Source: Roseiarcus sp037446355 (GTDB taxonomy: Bacteria; Pseudomonadota; Alphaproteobacteria; Rhizobiales; Beijerinckiaceae). From it: 64,000 nucleotides of DNA. The position numbers were made by a program, and so were the translations under genes. The notes under the pieces are model-generated. The model made no database searches. It saw nothing but the letters and a program-made list of their open reading frames with translations, and had not been told where the DNA came from. Of this stretch, positions 1-7,365 are shown one piece after another. The first letter of the stretch is position 1. The number at the start of each line of letters is the position of its first letter. The DNA is taken from the NCBI GenBank assembly GCA_037446355.1, contig JBBIIT010000006.1:34003-98002 (forward strand), given 5' to 3'.

Positions 1-2
1 GC

Positions 3-119
3 GGGAAGGACCGTTCAATGGCCTCGCTGCGGCGCCTCGGCGTCGCCGGGCGCTCTTTCGGCGCGGCGCGATCCGGCCGAGCGTCGCCAATTGCCGTTCA
101 CCCTATGGCCAAGAAGTAA
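3..119 (+). other. possible 3' end of an upstream reading frame
   Basis: One frame is open from the window edge to a TAA at 117-119, ending in Met-Ala-Lys-Lys. It is Arg/Ala/Ser-rich and I recognise no domain, so it may be the tail of an upstream gene or simply chance in GC-rich DNA. It lies 68 bases before pqqA. Confidence 0.2.
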
Positions 120-148
120 GGGAGCCGCTATAGTTCGTGGGCTAGCTG

Positions 149-163
149 CGACCCTCGAGGTCG
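149..163. promoter_or_regulatory. small palindrome upstream of pqqA
   Basis: CGACC and GGTCG arms flank a 5-base centre, giving a short inverted repeat 13 bases before the pqqA Shine-Dalgarno. It could be an operator or an RNA hairpin in the pqqA leader. Arms of this size occur by chance in GC-rich DNA, so the call is weak. Confidence 0.25.
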
Positions 164-187
164 TAGAGTCATAAATGGGAGGTCGAC

Positions 188-265
188 ATGGCTTGGACGA
201 CGCCGACTTTGGTCGAGCATTGCGTGGGCATGGAAGTCACCAGCTACGCCGCTGCGCGGAGCTGA
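188..265 (+). CDS. pqqA: PqqA, precursor peptide of pyrroloquinoline quinone
   Basis: This 25-residue ORF encodes the substrate peptide from which PQQ is made. It starts MAWTTP and contains the hallmark CVGMEVTSY; Glu16 and Tyr20 have the E-x-x-x-Y spacing of the two residues that are cross-linked by PqqE and become the cofactor carbon skeleton. A strong Shine-Dalgarno, GGGAGG at 177-182, stands five bases before the ATG. The family is normally about 22-30 residues, so the length fits. It is separated from pqqB (4076) by the dehydrogenase, cytochrome and ankyrin genes, but all lie on the same strand. The match to methylotroph PqqA peptides is close enough that I consider the identification secure. 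Confidence 0.93.
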   Translation: MAWTTPTLVEHCVGMEVTSYAAARS

Positions 266-588
266 CGGCTTTGGCCTGAACTGGCGTTCGCGATTCGGGC
301 GACGCCATTTCTTTTAAGCTGCATTGAAAGCGAAGCGACGCGGTGAATGTCCGAGGGCTTCCATTTGCGTCGCGGCGCGTTTTGACGCGCCTATCGGGCG
401 GCGCAATCACTTGGGCGATACGAGAGTTCGATAGTAATTACCTATCGCATGTTAGGAATTATACGATAAACCATTGCGGCTTTACGCCAAATCGTGCTTT
501 TTTACTGCTTGCATGACAGTTCGTTCTGCGTATCATCGCAAGTCGATAAACGGCGTCGATAAAGACGCTGATACGGGAGGGAATGACC
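266..588. other. regulatory intergenic region between pqqA and the PQQ dehydrogenase
   Basis: No gene is evident in these 323 bases. The region is more AT-rich than its surroundings near 425-480. It holds three inverted repeats: a terminator-like stem at 283-306, GGCGCG/CGCGCC at 374-391 around a 6-base loop, and CGATAG/CTATCG at 429-447 around a 7-base centre. The last is a reasonable operator candidate for the dehydrogenase promoter. A GGGAGG at 575-580 serves the dehydrogenase start. Confidence 0.5.
283..315 (+). terminator. possible attenuator/terminator after pqqA
   Basis: GGCGTT (283-288) can pair with GACGCC (301-306), with one G-T pair, and is followed by the T-rich ATTTCTTTT. It lies 18 bases after the pqqA stop. 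Partial termination here would give more pqqA message than downstream message, as reported for pqqA in other bacteria. The stem is short and the loop is 12 bases, so confidence is moderate to low. Confidence 0.35.
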
Positions 589-2313
589 ATGCGAAAGAGT
601 TGGAGCAATTGGTTCGCGCTGGCCGGCGCGGCAAGCTTGGCGGCGCTCTCGATGGCCGCCTATGCGACCGAGGAAATCAAAGGCGGCGCCGCGGCCAAGG
701 CGGGCGCGATGGCGCCGGCGCCGACCAACGTGACGCAAGATCTCCTGAACAAGGCTGCGAGCGACGGCGCGAACTTCCTGCAAACCAACGGCAATTACGC
801 GCAGACGCGCTTCCATCCCGCGCGGCAGATCAACACGGGCAATGTGCGCGGTCTGCATACGGCGTGGATTTTCCAGACGGATATCTTGGATACGCTCGAG
901 ACCTCTCCGATCGTCGTCAATGGCGTGATGTACGTGACGACGGCCTTCGATCACGTATACGCGCTCAACGCCAAGACCGGTGAGCAGATCTGGGAATACA
1001 AGCATAAGATGGGGCCGATCACGACCTATTGCTGCGGTCCCAACAATCGCGGCGTCGCCGTATATGGCGACAAGGTTTACCTGGCGACCCTGGACGCGAA
1101 TCTGGTCGCGCTCGACGCGAAAACCGGCGCGATGAAATGGTCGAAGTTGGTGGCCGACCCGGAGAAGGGCTATTCCGAGACGATGGCGCCGACGGCGGTA
1201 AAGGGCATGATCCTGCTCGGAACCAATGGCGGCGAATACGGCATCCGCGGCTTCGTCAAAGCATTCGACGCCGAGACCGGCGATCTCAAGTGGACCTTCG
1301 ACACAATTCCGGAAGATTCGAAGGGCGTCTGGGCGACCAAGGACGCGACCGGGCGCGATATGCATCGCGACATCGCGGCGGAGAAGGGCGCCTACGCCAA
1401 GAATGGCGACCCCTACAAGACTTTAGGCGGCGGCGTCTGGCAGAATCCGGCTGTCGATCTGGCGAACAATCGCATCTATTTCGTGGTCGGCAATCCCTCG
1501 CCCGACCTCGACGGAGCGATCCGACCGGGCGACAACCTCTACACGGACTCGATGGTCTCGCTGGATCTGAACACCGGCAAGTACGTCTGCCACTTCCAGT
1601 ACATCGCGCATGACGTTTGGGATCTGGACGCGGTCTCGCCGACGGTGCTGACCAAGGCCGCTGGCAAAGACGGCAAGATGACCGACGTGGTGCTGCACGC
1701 TGGAAAGACCGGACATATCTATGTTCATGACGCGAAGGATTGCAGCCTCATTCGCTTCTCCGAGGCGATGATCCCGCAGGAAAATATGTGGACGCTGCCC
1801 ACAAAGGACGGCGCGCGCATGTTGCCGGGCGCGAATGGCGGCGTCGAATGGTCGCCGATCGCCACCAACCCGTCTATGGGCCTGGCCTTCGCGCTGAACC
1901 TGCATCAGCCGATGACCTATCATGTCGACTCCTCTCCCTATCCCGACGGCAAGCTCTGGCTAGGCGGCGCTTTCAAGGTCATTCCGACCGAGGAGCAATG
2001 GGGCCAGTTCGTCGCGGTCGACTACAACACCGGCAAGATCCGCTGGAAAGTGAAGACGCCGGAGCCGATGATCGGCGGGGCCTTGGCGACCGCGGGCGGG
2101 CTCGTGTTCGCCGGCGAGGCGAACGGCCAGTTCAAGGCCTATGACGCGCGCGACGGCGCGATCCTGTGGAGCTTCAGCGCCGGCGCCGGCGTCAACGCTC
2201 CGCCCTCGACATACATGGTCGACGGCAAGCAATTCGTCGTGGTCGGCGCGGGCGGCAACACGCAGATCGACGCCAAGCGCGGCAATTCGATCATCGCGTT
2301 CTCGCTCAACTGA
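589..2313 (+). CDS. PQQ-dependent methanol/ethanol-type dehydrogenase, lanthanide-type signature
   Basis: A 574-residue periplasmic quinoprotein alcohol dehydrogenase. Residues 1-26 form a signal peptide with a likely cut after AYA. Eight-bladed propeller repeats follow (VYALNAKTGEQIWEY and similar). The adjacent-cysteine pair that stacks on PQQ is Cys148-Cys149 (TYCCGPNNRG). Metal-site residues are Glu216 (GGEYGIRG), Asn302 (VGNPSPD) and the catalytic Asp345 in WDLDAVSP. Asp347, two residues on, is the extra Asp that in XoxF- and PedH-type enzymes marks lanthanide rather than calcium use; calcium enzymes usually have Ala or Ser there. I chose the ATG at 589 because GGGAGG lies 8 bases upstream; the ATG at 583 is too close. 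A terminator follows at 2341. The substrate cannot be read from sequence, so I do not call it xoxF. Confidence 0.9.
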   Translation: MRKSWSNWFALAGAASLAALSMAAYATEEIKGGAAAKAGAMAPAPTNVTQDLLNKAASDGANFLQTNGNYAQTRFHPARQINTGNVRGLHTAWIFQTDILDTLETSPIVVNGVMYVTTAFDHVYALNAKTGEQIWEYKHKMGPITTYCCGPNNRGVAVYGDKVYLATLDANLVALDAKTGAMKWSKLVADPEKGYSETMAPTAVKGMILLGTNGGEYGIRGFVKAFDAETGDLKWTFDTIPEDSKGVWATKDATGRDMHRDIAAEKGAYAKNGDPYKTLGGGVWQNPAVDLANNRIYFVVGNPSPDLDGAIRPGDNLYTDSMVSLDLNTGKYVCHFQYIAHDVWDLDAVSPTVLTKAAGKDGKMTDVVLHAGKTGHIYVHDAKDCSLIRFSEAMIPQENMWTLPTKDGARMLPGANGGVEWSPIATNPSMGLAFALNLHQPMTYHVDSSPYPDGKLWLGGAFKVIPTEEQWGQFVAVDYNTGKIRWKVKTPEPMIGGALATAGGLVFAGEANGQFKAYDARDGAILWSFSAGAGVNAPPSTYMVDGKQFVVVGAGGNTQIDAKRGNSIIAFSLN

Positions 2314-2340
2314 ACGGCAGACGCGGATTAGATTCGTCTC

Positions 2341-2370
2341 GGGGTCGGCCAAGGCCGGCCCCTCTTTTTT
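2341..2370 (+). terminator. rho-independent terminator after the PQQ dehydrogenase
   Basis: GGGGTCGGCC pairs with GGCCGGCCCC (one G-T pair) and is followed by TCTTTTTT. It starts 27 bases after the dehydrogenase stop and lies 37 bases before the cytochrome start. It should end or attenuate the dehydrogenase transcript, so the cytochrome and pqqBC(DE) may receive less read-through. Confidence 0.8.
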
Positions 2371-2407
2371 CCGCTGGACGCCGACGCGTCGCCGTCGAGA
2401 GTTATCA

Positions 2408-2977
2408 ATGAATCATCGGATTGCGATTTGGGTCATCTTCAGCTTCGGTCTCATTATCGCGTCGGCGCGCGCGGAAACTATCGAAGAGAAGGCGGCCGTC
2501 TGCACCGCTTGCCATGGCGAAAAGGGCGTTCCGGTCGATAAGTCGATTCCAAACATTTTCGGCCAGAACGAAGGCTACATCTACATCGAACTGCGTGACA
2601 TGAAGAAGGGCGCGCGCAAGAACGATCTGATGGCGCCAGTAGTGGAGAATCTGTCGAAGGAGGACATGTTCGCGCTCGCCGCCTATTTCTCCGCCAAGCC
2701 GTGGACCGATCTTCAACAGCCGCGCGCCGGCGCCGCCGACGTCAGGCATTTCGAATCGATGGCGACATCGGCCGGCTGCGTCGGCTGTCATCAGGCCGGC
2801 TATATCGGCGCCGGCACGCAGCCGCATATCGCCAGCCTCGGATACGATTATCTCGTAAAGACCATGCTCGATTTTCGCAGTGGCGCGCGCGCCAACAATT
2901 CCTGGATGAAGGATCTTCTCAACACCTACAGCGAGGACGACATCAAACAGATGGCGCGCGTCCTCGCAGGGATGTAA
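2408..2977 (+). CDS. di-heme cytochrome c, c4-like
   Basis: A 189-residue exported protein with a signal peptide (residues 1-22, ending ASARA) and two class I cytochrome c domains. The heme motifs are CTACH at 32-36 and CVGCH at 124-128. Candidate Met ligands follow each motif (Met75 in LMAPVV, Met167 in SWMKDL). The two-domain layout resembles cytochrome c4/c553-type carriers. Placed directly after the quinoprotein dehydrogenase, it is the obvious candidate for passing electrons from PQQ to the respiratory chain; this role is inferred from position. The ATG at 2408 is the start that gives a clean signal peptide. Confidence 0.85.
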   Translation: MNHRIAIWVIFSFGLIIASARAETIEEKAAVCTACHGEKGVPVDKSIPNIFGQNEGYIYIELRDMKKGARKNDLMAPVVENLSKEDMFALAAYFSAKPWTDLQQPRAGAADVRHFESMATSAGCVGCHQAGYIGAGTQPHIASLGYDYLVKTMLDFRSGARANNSWMKDLLNTYSEDDIKQMARVLAGM

Positions 2978-2982
2978 GCGCT

Positions 2983-3918
2983 ATGTGGCGCGCGCTGGCT
3001 CTCGTTCTTCTCGGCTTTATCGGCGGCGCGCGCGCGCAGGAGGCGGGTGCGCCGAGCGGTCTGGTGTGCACGCAGTTCGCCGACGAGATGACGCGCGCGC
3101 TCGCCCTGGCGCCGGACTCTTTGCAAGTCAACAATCTGTTGTTTGACGCGGCGCGCAAGGGCTGCGTCGACGCGTTGCCCGAGTTGTTCAAGTTCGGCGC
3201 CTCGAGGCTCGCGCGCGATCGCATGGGCAACACCGCGTTCATGCTCGCGACCCGCGCCGGGCGACTGCCGATGGTCAAGGCGCTCGCCGCCTCGGCCACG
3301 CCCGAGGAGGCGGCCGAACTCGATCGCCCGAACGTGACCGGCTCGACGCCGTTGATCGCCGCCGCGCTCGCCAATCGCGCGAATGTCGCGAAATGGCTGA
3401 TCGACGCCGGCGCGAAGGTCGACGCAGTCAATCAGCAGGGCGAATCCGCGCTCAGCGCCGCAGCCTTCACCGGCAATGTCGATCTCGCGCTGCTGCTGTT
3501 GGAGCGCGGGGCGAAACCCGACACGATCGATTCCACCGGCAAGGGCGTCATTGTCTATGCCGCGGCGCGCGGCGTGAGTGAGTTGGTCGGGAAACTCATC
3601 GAAGCGGGCGTCGATCCCAACGCGCGCTATCGCGCGGACCTCACCGCGCTGATGTGGGCGTCCGGCCACGCCGATAATGTCGCGACGCCGGCGGGCGTCG
3701 AGACCGTGAAGCTGTTGCTGGCGCGCGGCGCCAAGGTCGATTTCGTCGACGATCGCGGCCGTGACGCGCTGATGATCGCCGCCAGCCTCGGCCGCGTGGA
3801 AATCGTGCGGGTTCTCCTGGCGGCCGGCGCCGATCCCACTCGTCGCGACAAGGCCGGCAAGAGCGCCGCCGATCTCGCTTCTTCCGAAGAAGTCAAAAGC
3901 GCGATCCGAGCGCCTTGA
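2983..3918 (+). CDS. exported ankyrin-repeat protein
   Basis: A 311-residue protein starting MWRALALVLLGFIGG, with a signal peptide probably cut after ARA (residue 18). The rest is ankyrin repeats of about 33 residues: the GSTPLIAAALANRANVAKWL, GESALSAAAFTGNVDLALLL and RDALMIAASLGRVEIVRVLL units are clear. It begins five bases after the cytochrome stop and is probably co-transcribed with it. Ankyrin proteins bind other proteins; a periplasmic one next to a quinoprotein dehydrogenase and cytochrome could act as a scaffold or inhibitor, but no function is shown by the sequence. Confidence 0.8.
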   Translation: MWRALALVLLGFIGGARAQEAGAPSGLVCTQFADEMTRALALAPDSLQVNNLLFDAARKGCVDALPELFKFGASRLARDRMGNTAFMLATRAGRLPMVKALAASATPEEAAELDRPNVTGSTPLIAAALANRANVAKWLIDAGAKVDAVNQQGESALSAAAFTGNVDLALLLLERGAKPDTIDSTGKGVIVYAAARGVSELVGKLIEAGVDPNARYRADLTALMWASGHADNVATPAGVETVKLLLARGAKVDFVDDRGRDALMIAASLGRVEIVRVLLAAGADPTRRDKAGKSAADLASSEEVKSAIRAP

Positions 3919-4046
3919 TCTCCGGGCGCTTCGATAGGCCGTCCGTACTATGGACAGAGCGCGGCGCGCGTGTTCTGCAAGCGATGAGACGCGGGCGGGG
4001 TCGCCGCGGCGCCGAGGAGCAAAATTCGACAGGGAGGGACGGCGCT

Positions 4047-4079
4047 ATGCGCACCATTCGCTGGAAGGGCCTGGTATGA
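4047..4079 (+). CDS. possible 10-residue leader ORF overlapping the pqqB start
   Basis: An ATG at 4047 lies about eight bases after a strong AGGGAGG and opens a 10-codon frame (MRTIRWKGLV). Its TGA overlaps the pqqB ATG as ATGA. That arrangement would couple pqqB translation to the leader. pqqB also has its own GGAAGGG, so the leader may be fortuitous. Confidence 0.3.
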   Translation: MRTIRWKGLV

Positions 4080-5005
4080 TCGTCTCCATCCTCGGATCGG
4101 GCGCCGGCGGCGGTTTTCCGCAATGGAATTGCAATTGCGCCAATTGCCGCGCCGTGCGTGCGGGCAAGCCGGGCTTTTCGCCGCGCACGCAATCCTCACT
4201 CGCGGTAAGCTCGGACGGAGCGAACTGGTTGCTGCTCAACGCCTCGCCTGATCTGCGCCAGCAGATTCAGGCTAATCCTCGCCTCGCGCCCGGCGCCGGT
4301 GCGCCCGCGCGGTCAAGTCCCATCAAGGCGGTCGCGCTCACCAATGGCGACGTCGATCATATCGCCGGCTTGCTGACGCTGCGCGAGCGCCAGGCGTTTC
4401 GCATCTATGCCTCGGACCGCGTGCTCGAAATCCTCGCGACGAACAAGGTCTTTGACATTCTCGCGCCCGATCTCGTCGAGCGCGTCGCGTTGCCGCTCGG
4501 GCGCGCGGTCGAGATCGAAGGCGGCGGCGCCGCTCTCGGCCTCAGGCTGGAGGCGTTCGCGGCGCCAGGCAAGATTGCGCTTTATCTTGAGGACGCCAGT
4601 TCCGAAAACCTCGGCACGCGAGAAGGCGACACGCTCGGTTTCAAGATCACGGACAAAACGAGCGGCAAGTCATTCTACTACCTTCCGGGCTGCGCGGCGG
4701 TGGACGCGCCCCTGGCGGAGCGCCTGCGCGGCGCCGACCTTGTCATTTTCGACGGCACGCTTTGGAGCGAGCACGAGATGCTGGAGCAGGGGTTGATGCC
4801 CAAGACCGGCTCACGCATGGGCCACATGAACATGAGCGGGTCGCAGGGTTCGATCGCCGCGCTCGCCGCGCTCGATATCAGGCGAAAGGTGTTTGTCCAC
4901 ATCAACAACTCCAACCCCGCGCTCGACGCCAATTCGGCCGAGCGCGCAACTGCGAATGCGGCGGGTTGGGTCATCGGCGAAGACGGAATGGGGATCGAGC
5001 TATGA
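4076..5005 (+). CDS. pqqB: PqqB, PQQ biosynthesis metallo-beta-lactamase-fold oxygenase
   Basis: A 309-residue protein beginning MIVSILGSGAGGGFPQWNC, the characteristic PqqB N-terminus, with the metal-binding loop TNGDVDHIAGLLTLR and the C-terminal segment SRMGHMNMSG. PqqB is a non-haem iron protein of the metallo-beta-lactamase fold that hydroxylates the cross-linked Glu-Tyr intermediate. Length matches the family (about 300). GGAAGGG at 4063-4069 is a good Shine-Dalgarno. The stop overlaps the pqqC ATG, so the two are translationally coupled. Confidence 0.95.
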   Translation: MIVSILGSGAGGGFPQWNCNCANCRAVRAGKPGFSPRTQSSLAVSSDGANWLLLNASPDLRQQIQANPRLAPGAGAPARSSPIKAVALTNGDVDHIAGLLTLRERQAFRIYASDRVLEILATNKVFDILAPDLVERVALPLGRAVEIEGGGAALGLRLEAFAAPGKIALYLEDASSENLGTREGDTLGFKITDKTSGKSFYYLPGCAAVDAPLAERLRGADLVIFDGTLWSEHEMLEQGLMPKTGSRMGHMNMSGSQGSIAALAALDIRRKVFVHINNSNPALDANSAERATANAAGWVIGEDGMGIEL

Positions 5006-5766
5006 CTGAGATGGCGAAAAGCGCGTCCGGCGTCCTGTGGACGCCGGCGGAATTCGAGGCGGCGATCCGCGCGGTCGGCGCGGAACGCTATCACGACAAG
5101 CACCCGTTCCATAAGTTGCTGCACGGGGGCAAACTGAACAAAGGTCAGGTGCAGGCCTGGGCGCTCAATCGCTATTGCTATCAGGAAGCGGTGCCGCGCA
5201 AGGACGCGGCCTTCATGAGTCGCGTCCACGATCGCGAACTCCGGCGCGAGTGGATCCATCGTATCCATGATCATGACGGCCTTGGCGAGGAGGCGGGCGG
5301 CATCGAGCGCTGGCTTGTGCTGACCGATGGTCTCGGTTTGCCGCGCGACTATGTGATCTCGCGCCGCGGCGCGCTACCCGGCACGAAATTCGCGGTCGAG
5401 GCCTATGTGCGCTTCGTCGTCGAACAGCCGTTGGTCGTTGCGGTGGCGTCGTCGCTGACGGAACTGTTCGCGCCGGCTATCCATCGCGAGCGCATCGCCG
5501 GCATGTTGGAGAACTACGAATTCATCGACGACCGCGTGATGGCCTATTTCAAGCGGCGCCTCACGCAGGCGCCGCGCGACGCCGATTTCGCGCTCGATTA
5601 TATTAAGCGCAACGCGGCGAACCGCGCCGAGCAGGAGCAATGCGTCGCCGCGGTCGAGTTCAAATGTGACGTGTTGTGGGCGCAGCTTGACGCCCTCAAT
5701 CACGCCTATGTCACGCCCGGCGTAATTCCGCCCGGCGCCTTCCGACCGGGACAAGACGATGAGTGA
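5002..5766 (+). CDS. pqqC: PqqC, pyrroloquinoline-quinone synthase
   Basis: A 254-residue all-helical oxidase that carries out the last ring closure and eight-electron oxidation to PQQ. Family segments visible are RYHDKHPFHKLLHGGKLNKGQ, NRYCYQEAVPRKD and EAYVRFVVEQPL. Family length is about 230-260, so there is no PqqD fused to its C-terminus here, unlike the PqqC/D fusion of Methylobacterium extorquens. The ATG overlaps the pqqB stop (ATGA), and its own last eight bases overlap the next gene. Confidence 0.95.
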   Translation: MTEMAKSASGVLWTPAEFEAAIRAVGAERYHDKHPFHKLLHGGKLNKGQVQAWALNRYCYQEAVPRKDAAFMSRVHDRELRREWIHRIHDHDGLGEEAGGIERWLVLTDGLGLPRDYVISRRGALPGTKFAVEAYVRFVVEQPLVVAVASSLTELFAPAIHRERIAGMLENYEFIDDRVMAYFKRRLTQAPRDADFALDYIKRNAANRAEQEQCVAAVEFKCDVLWAQLDALNHAYVTPGVIPPGAFRPGQDDE

Positions 5767-7219
5767 GGGTTGGCGCGTCGAACGCTTCGTCATCGGCGGC
5801 GCGTCGCGGCCGACGTTCGCCCGCTATGCGCGCCTGCAACGTGACGCCGTGCGCGCGCGCCCGATCATCGTCGCGCCCGAGCGCGTCTATGAGGTGGATG
5901 CTATCGGCGCGGCGGTGCTCGGGCTTTGCGACGGCCGGCGCAGCGTCGACGAGATCGCACAGGAGCTGGCGGCGAGCTATTCGGCGCCTGTTGAAGTCAT
6001 CAAACGCGACGTCGTCAATCTCTTGCAGGGCCTCTCCGACAAGCGCCTTCTCAGCGACGGCCCCGACGGCTTCGCGCGGCCGCCGGCTTCGAAGTTCGCC
6101 GCCTCGCTCGCACCCTTCGCCGGCGGGCCGGCAGGGCTGCTCGCAGAGCTGACGCATCGCTGCCCGCTGCAATGTCCGTATTGCTCGAACCCGCTCGAAA
6201 TGGAGCGCGTCAATTCCGAACTCGCCGCGCACGAATGGGGCGACGTATTCCGTCAAGCGGCGGCGGCGGGCGTGTTGCAACTGCACCTGTCGGGCGGCGA
6301 GCCGACGGTCCGGCGCGATCTCGAAGATATTCTCGCCCACGCGGTCGAAGCGGGGCTTTACACCAATCTCGTCACCGCCGCCGTGCTGCTGACGCAAGAG
6401 CGGCTGGCTCGGCTCGCCGAGATCGGTCTCGACCATGTCCAGGTATCGATCCAGGACATCGTTCCCGAGAACGCGGACCGCATTTCGCAATACAAGGGCG
6501 GCGTCGCCCGCAAGCGCGACGTCGCGCGCTGGACGCGCGAACTCGGGCTCGGCCTCACCATCAACGCGCCGATGCATCGCCAGAACCTCGATCATCTGCC
6601 TGAAATCATCGATTTCGCCGTCGAGGTCGGCGCGCAGCGCATCGAGGTCGCGCATATCCAGTATTACGCCTGGGCGGAAAAGAATCGCGCTGCGCTCATC
6701 CCGACCCGCGAAAAGTTCCTCGAGACTGTCGAGATCGTCGACAAGGCGAAAGCGCGCCTCCTTGGCGTGCTCAATTTCGATTTCGTCATCCACGATCATT
6801 ATGCGACGCTGCCCAAGGCCTGCATGGGCGGCTGGGCGAAGTCGATCGTCGCGATCACCCCATCGGGGCGGGTGCTGCCCTGCCATGCCTCGCCGACGCT
6901 TCCGGGGCTTGAATTCGACAACGTGCGCGAGCGTAAACTCGCCGACATCTGGCGACATGGCCAGGCGTTCGAGGCCTTCCGCGGCACGAACTGGATGAAA
7001 GAGCCGTGCCGAAGTTGCGACCGGCGCGAGATCGACTTCGGCGGTTGTCGGTGCCAGGCCTTCGCCGTGACGGGCGATGCGGCAGCCGCCGACCCAGCTT
7101 GCCACAAATCGCCCGCCCACGCTGTCTTCGCCGGCCTGGCGGAGGCCGAATCGCGCGTGGACCCGCCGCCGTTCGTCTATCGGCGCATGCGCGCCGAAGC
7201 GGCGGCTTCGAGCGTCTGA
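5759..7219 (+). CDS. pqqDE: PqqD-PqqE fusion: peptide chaperone plus radical SAM PqqA cross-linking enzyme
   Basis: A single 486-residue protein. Residues 1 to about 100 are a PqqD domain (FARYARLQRDAVRARPIIVAPE, then VDEIAQEL), which binds and presents PqqA. From about 125 on it is PqqE: the radical SAM motif CPLQCPYC (Cys135, Cys139, Cys142), LHLSGGEPTVRRDL, and a C-terminal SPASM-like region with VLPCHASPTLPG, CRSCDRR and GGCRCQAF cysteines for auxiliary Fe-S clusters. PqqE forms the Glu-Tyr carbon-carbon link in PqqA. The linker near 100-120 is short. It overlaps pqqC by eight bases and ends the operon. Confidence 0.93.
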   Translation: MSEGWRVERFVIGGASRPTFARYARLQRDAVRARPIIVAPERVYEVDAIGAAVLGLCDGRRSVDEIAQELAASYSAPVEVIKRDVVNLLQGLSDKRLLSDGPDGFARPPASKFAASLAPFAGGPAGLLAELTHRCPLQCPYCSNPLEMERVNSELAAHEWGDVFRQAAAAGVLQLHLSGGEPTVRRDLEDILAHAVEAGLYTNLVTAAVLLTQERLARLAEIGLDHVQVSIQDIVPENADRISQYKGGVARKRDVARWTRELGLGLTINAPMHRQNLDHLPEIIDFAVEVGAQRIEVAHIQYYAWAEKNRAALIPTREKFLETVEIVDKAKARLLGVLNFDFVIHDHYATLPKACMGGWAKSIVAITPSGRVLPCHASPTLPGLEFDNVRERKLADIWRHGQAFEAFRGTNWMKEPCRSCDRREIDFGGCRCQAFAVTGDAAAADPACHKSPAHAVFAGLAEAESRVDPPPFVYRRMRAEAAASSV

Positions 7220-7365
7220 CTTAGCGGGCGCGCCTGCCGGCGTGACATGCCAGGGTCGGTCGCGGCGCGACGAAATCGCTTCCGGGCTTATTGCGCGTTT
7301 CGGTCTCGCGGGAAGCGTGGTAAGGGCGCGCCTGAACCTCCTTTCCGCTCTCGAGACCTTCCGGC

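Noticed and set aside
502..1365. Long reverse-strand frames over the PQQ dehydrogenase and elsewhere
   Set aside because: They are antisense to well-supported genes, Arg/Ala/His-rich and match no family; high GC makes such shadows common.
3919..4075. A second pqqA directly before pqqB
   Set aside because: No frame contains the E-x-x-x-Y motif; only the 10-codon leader is there.
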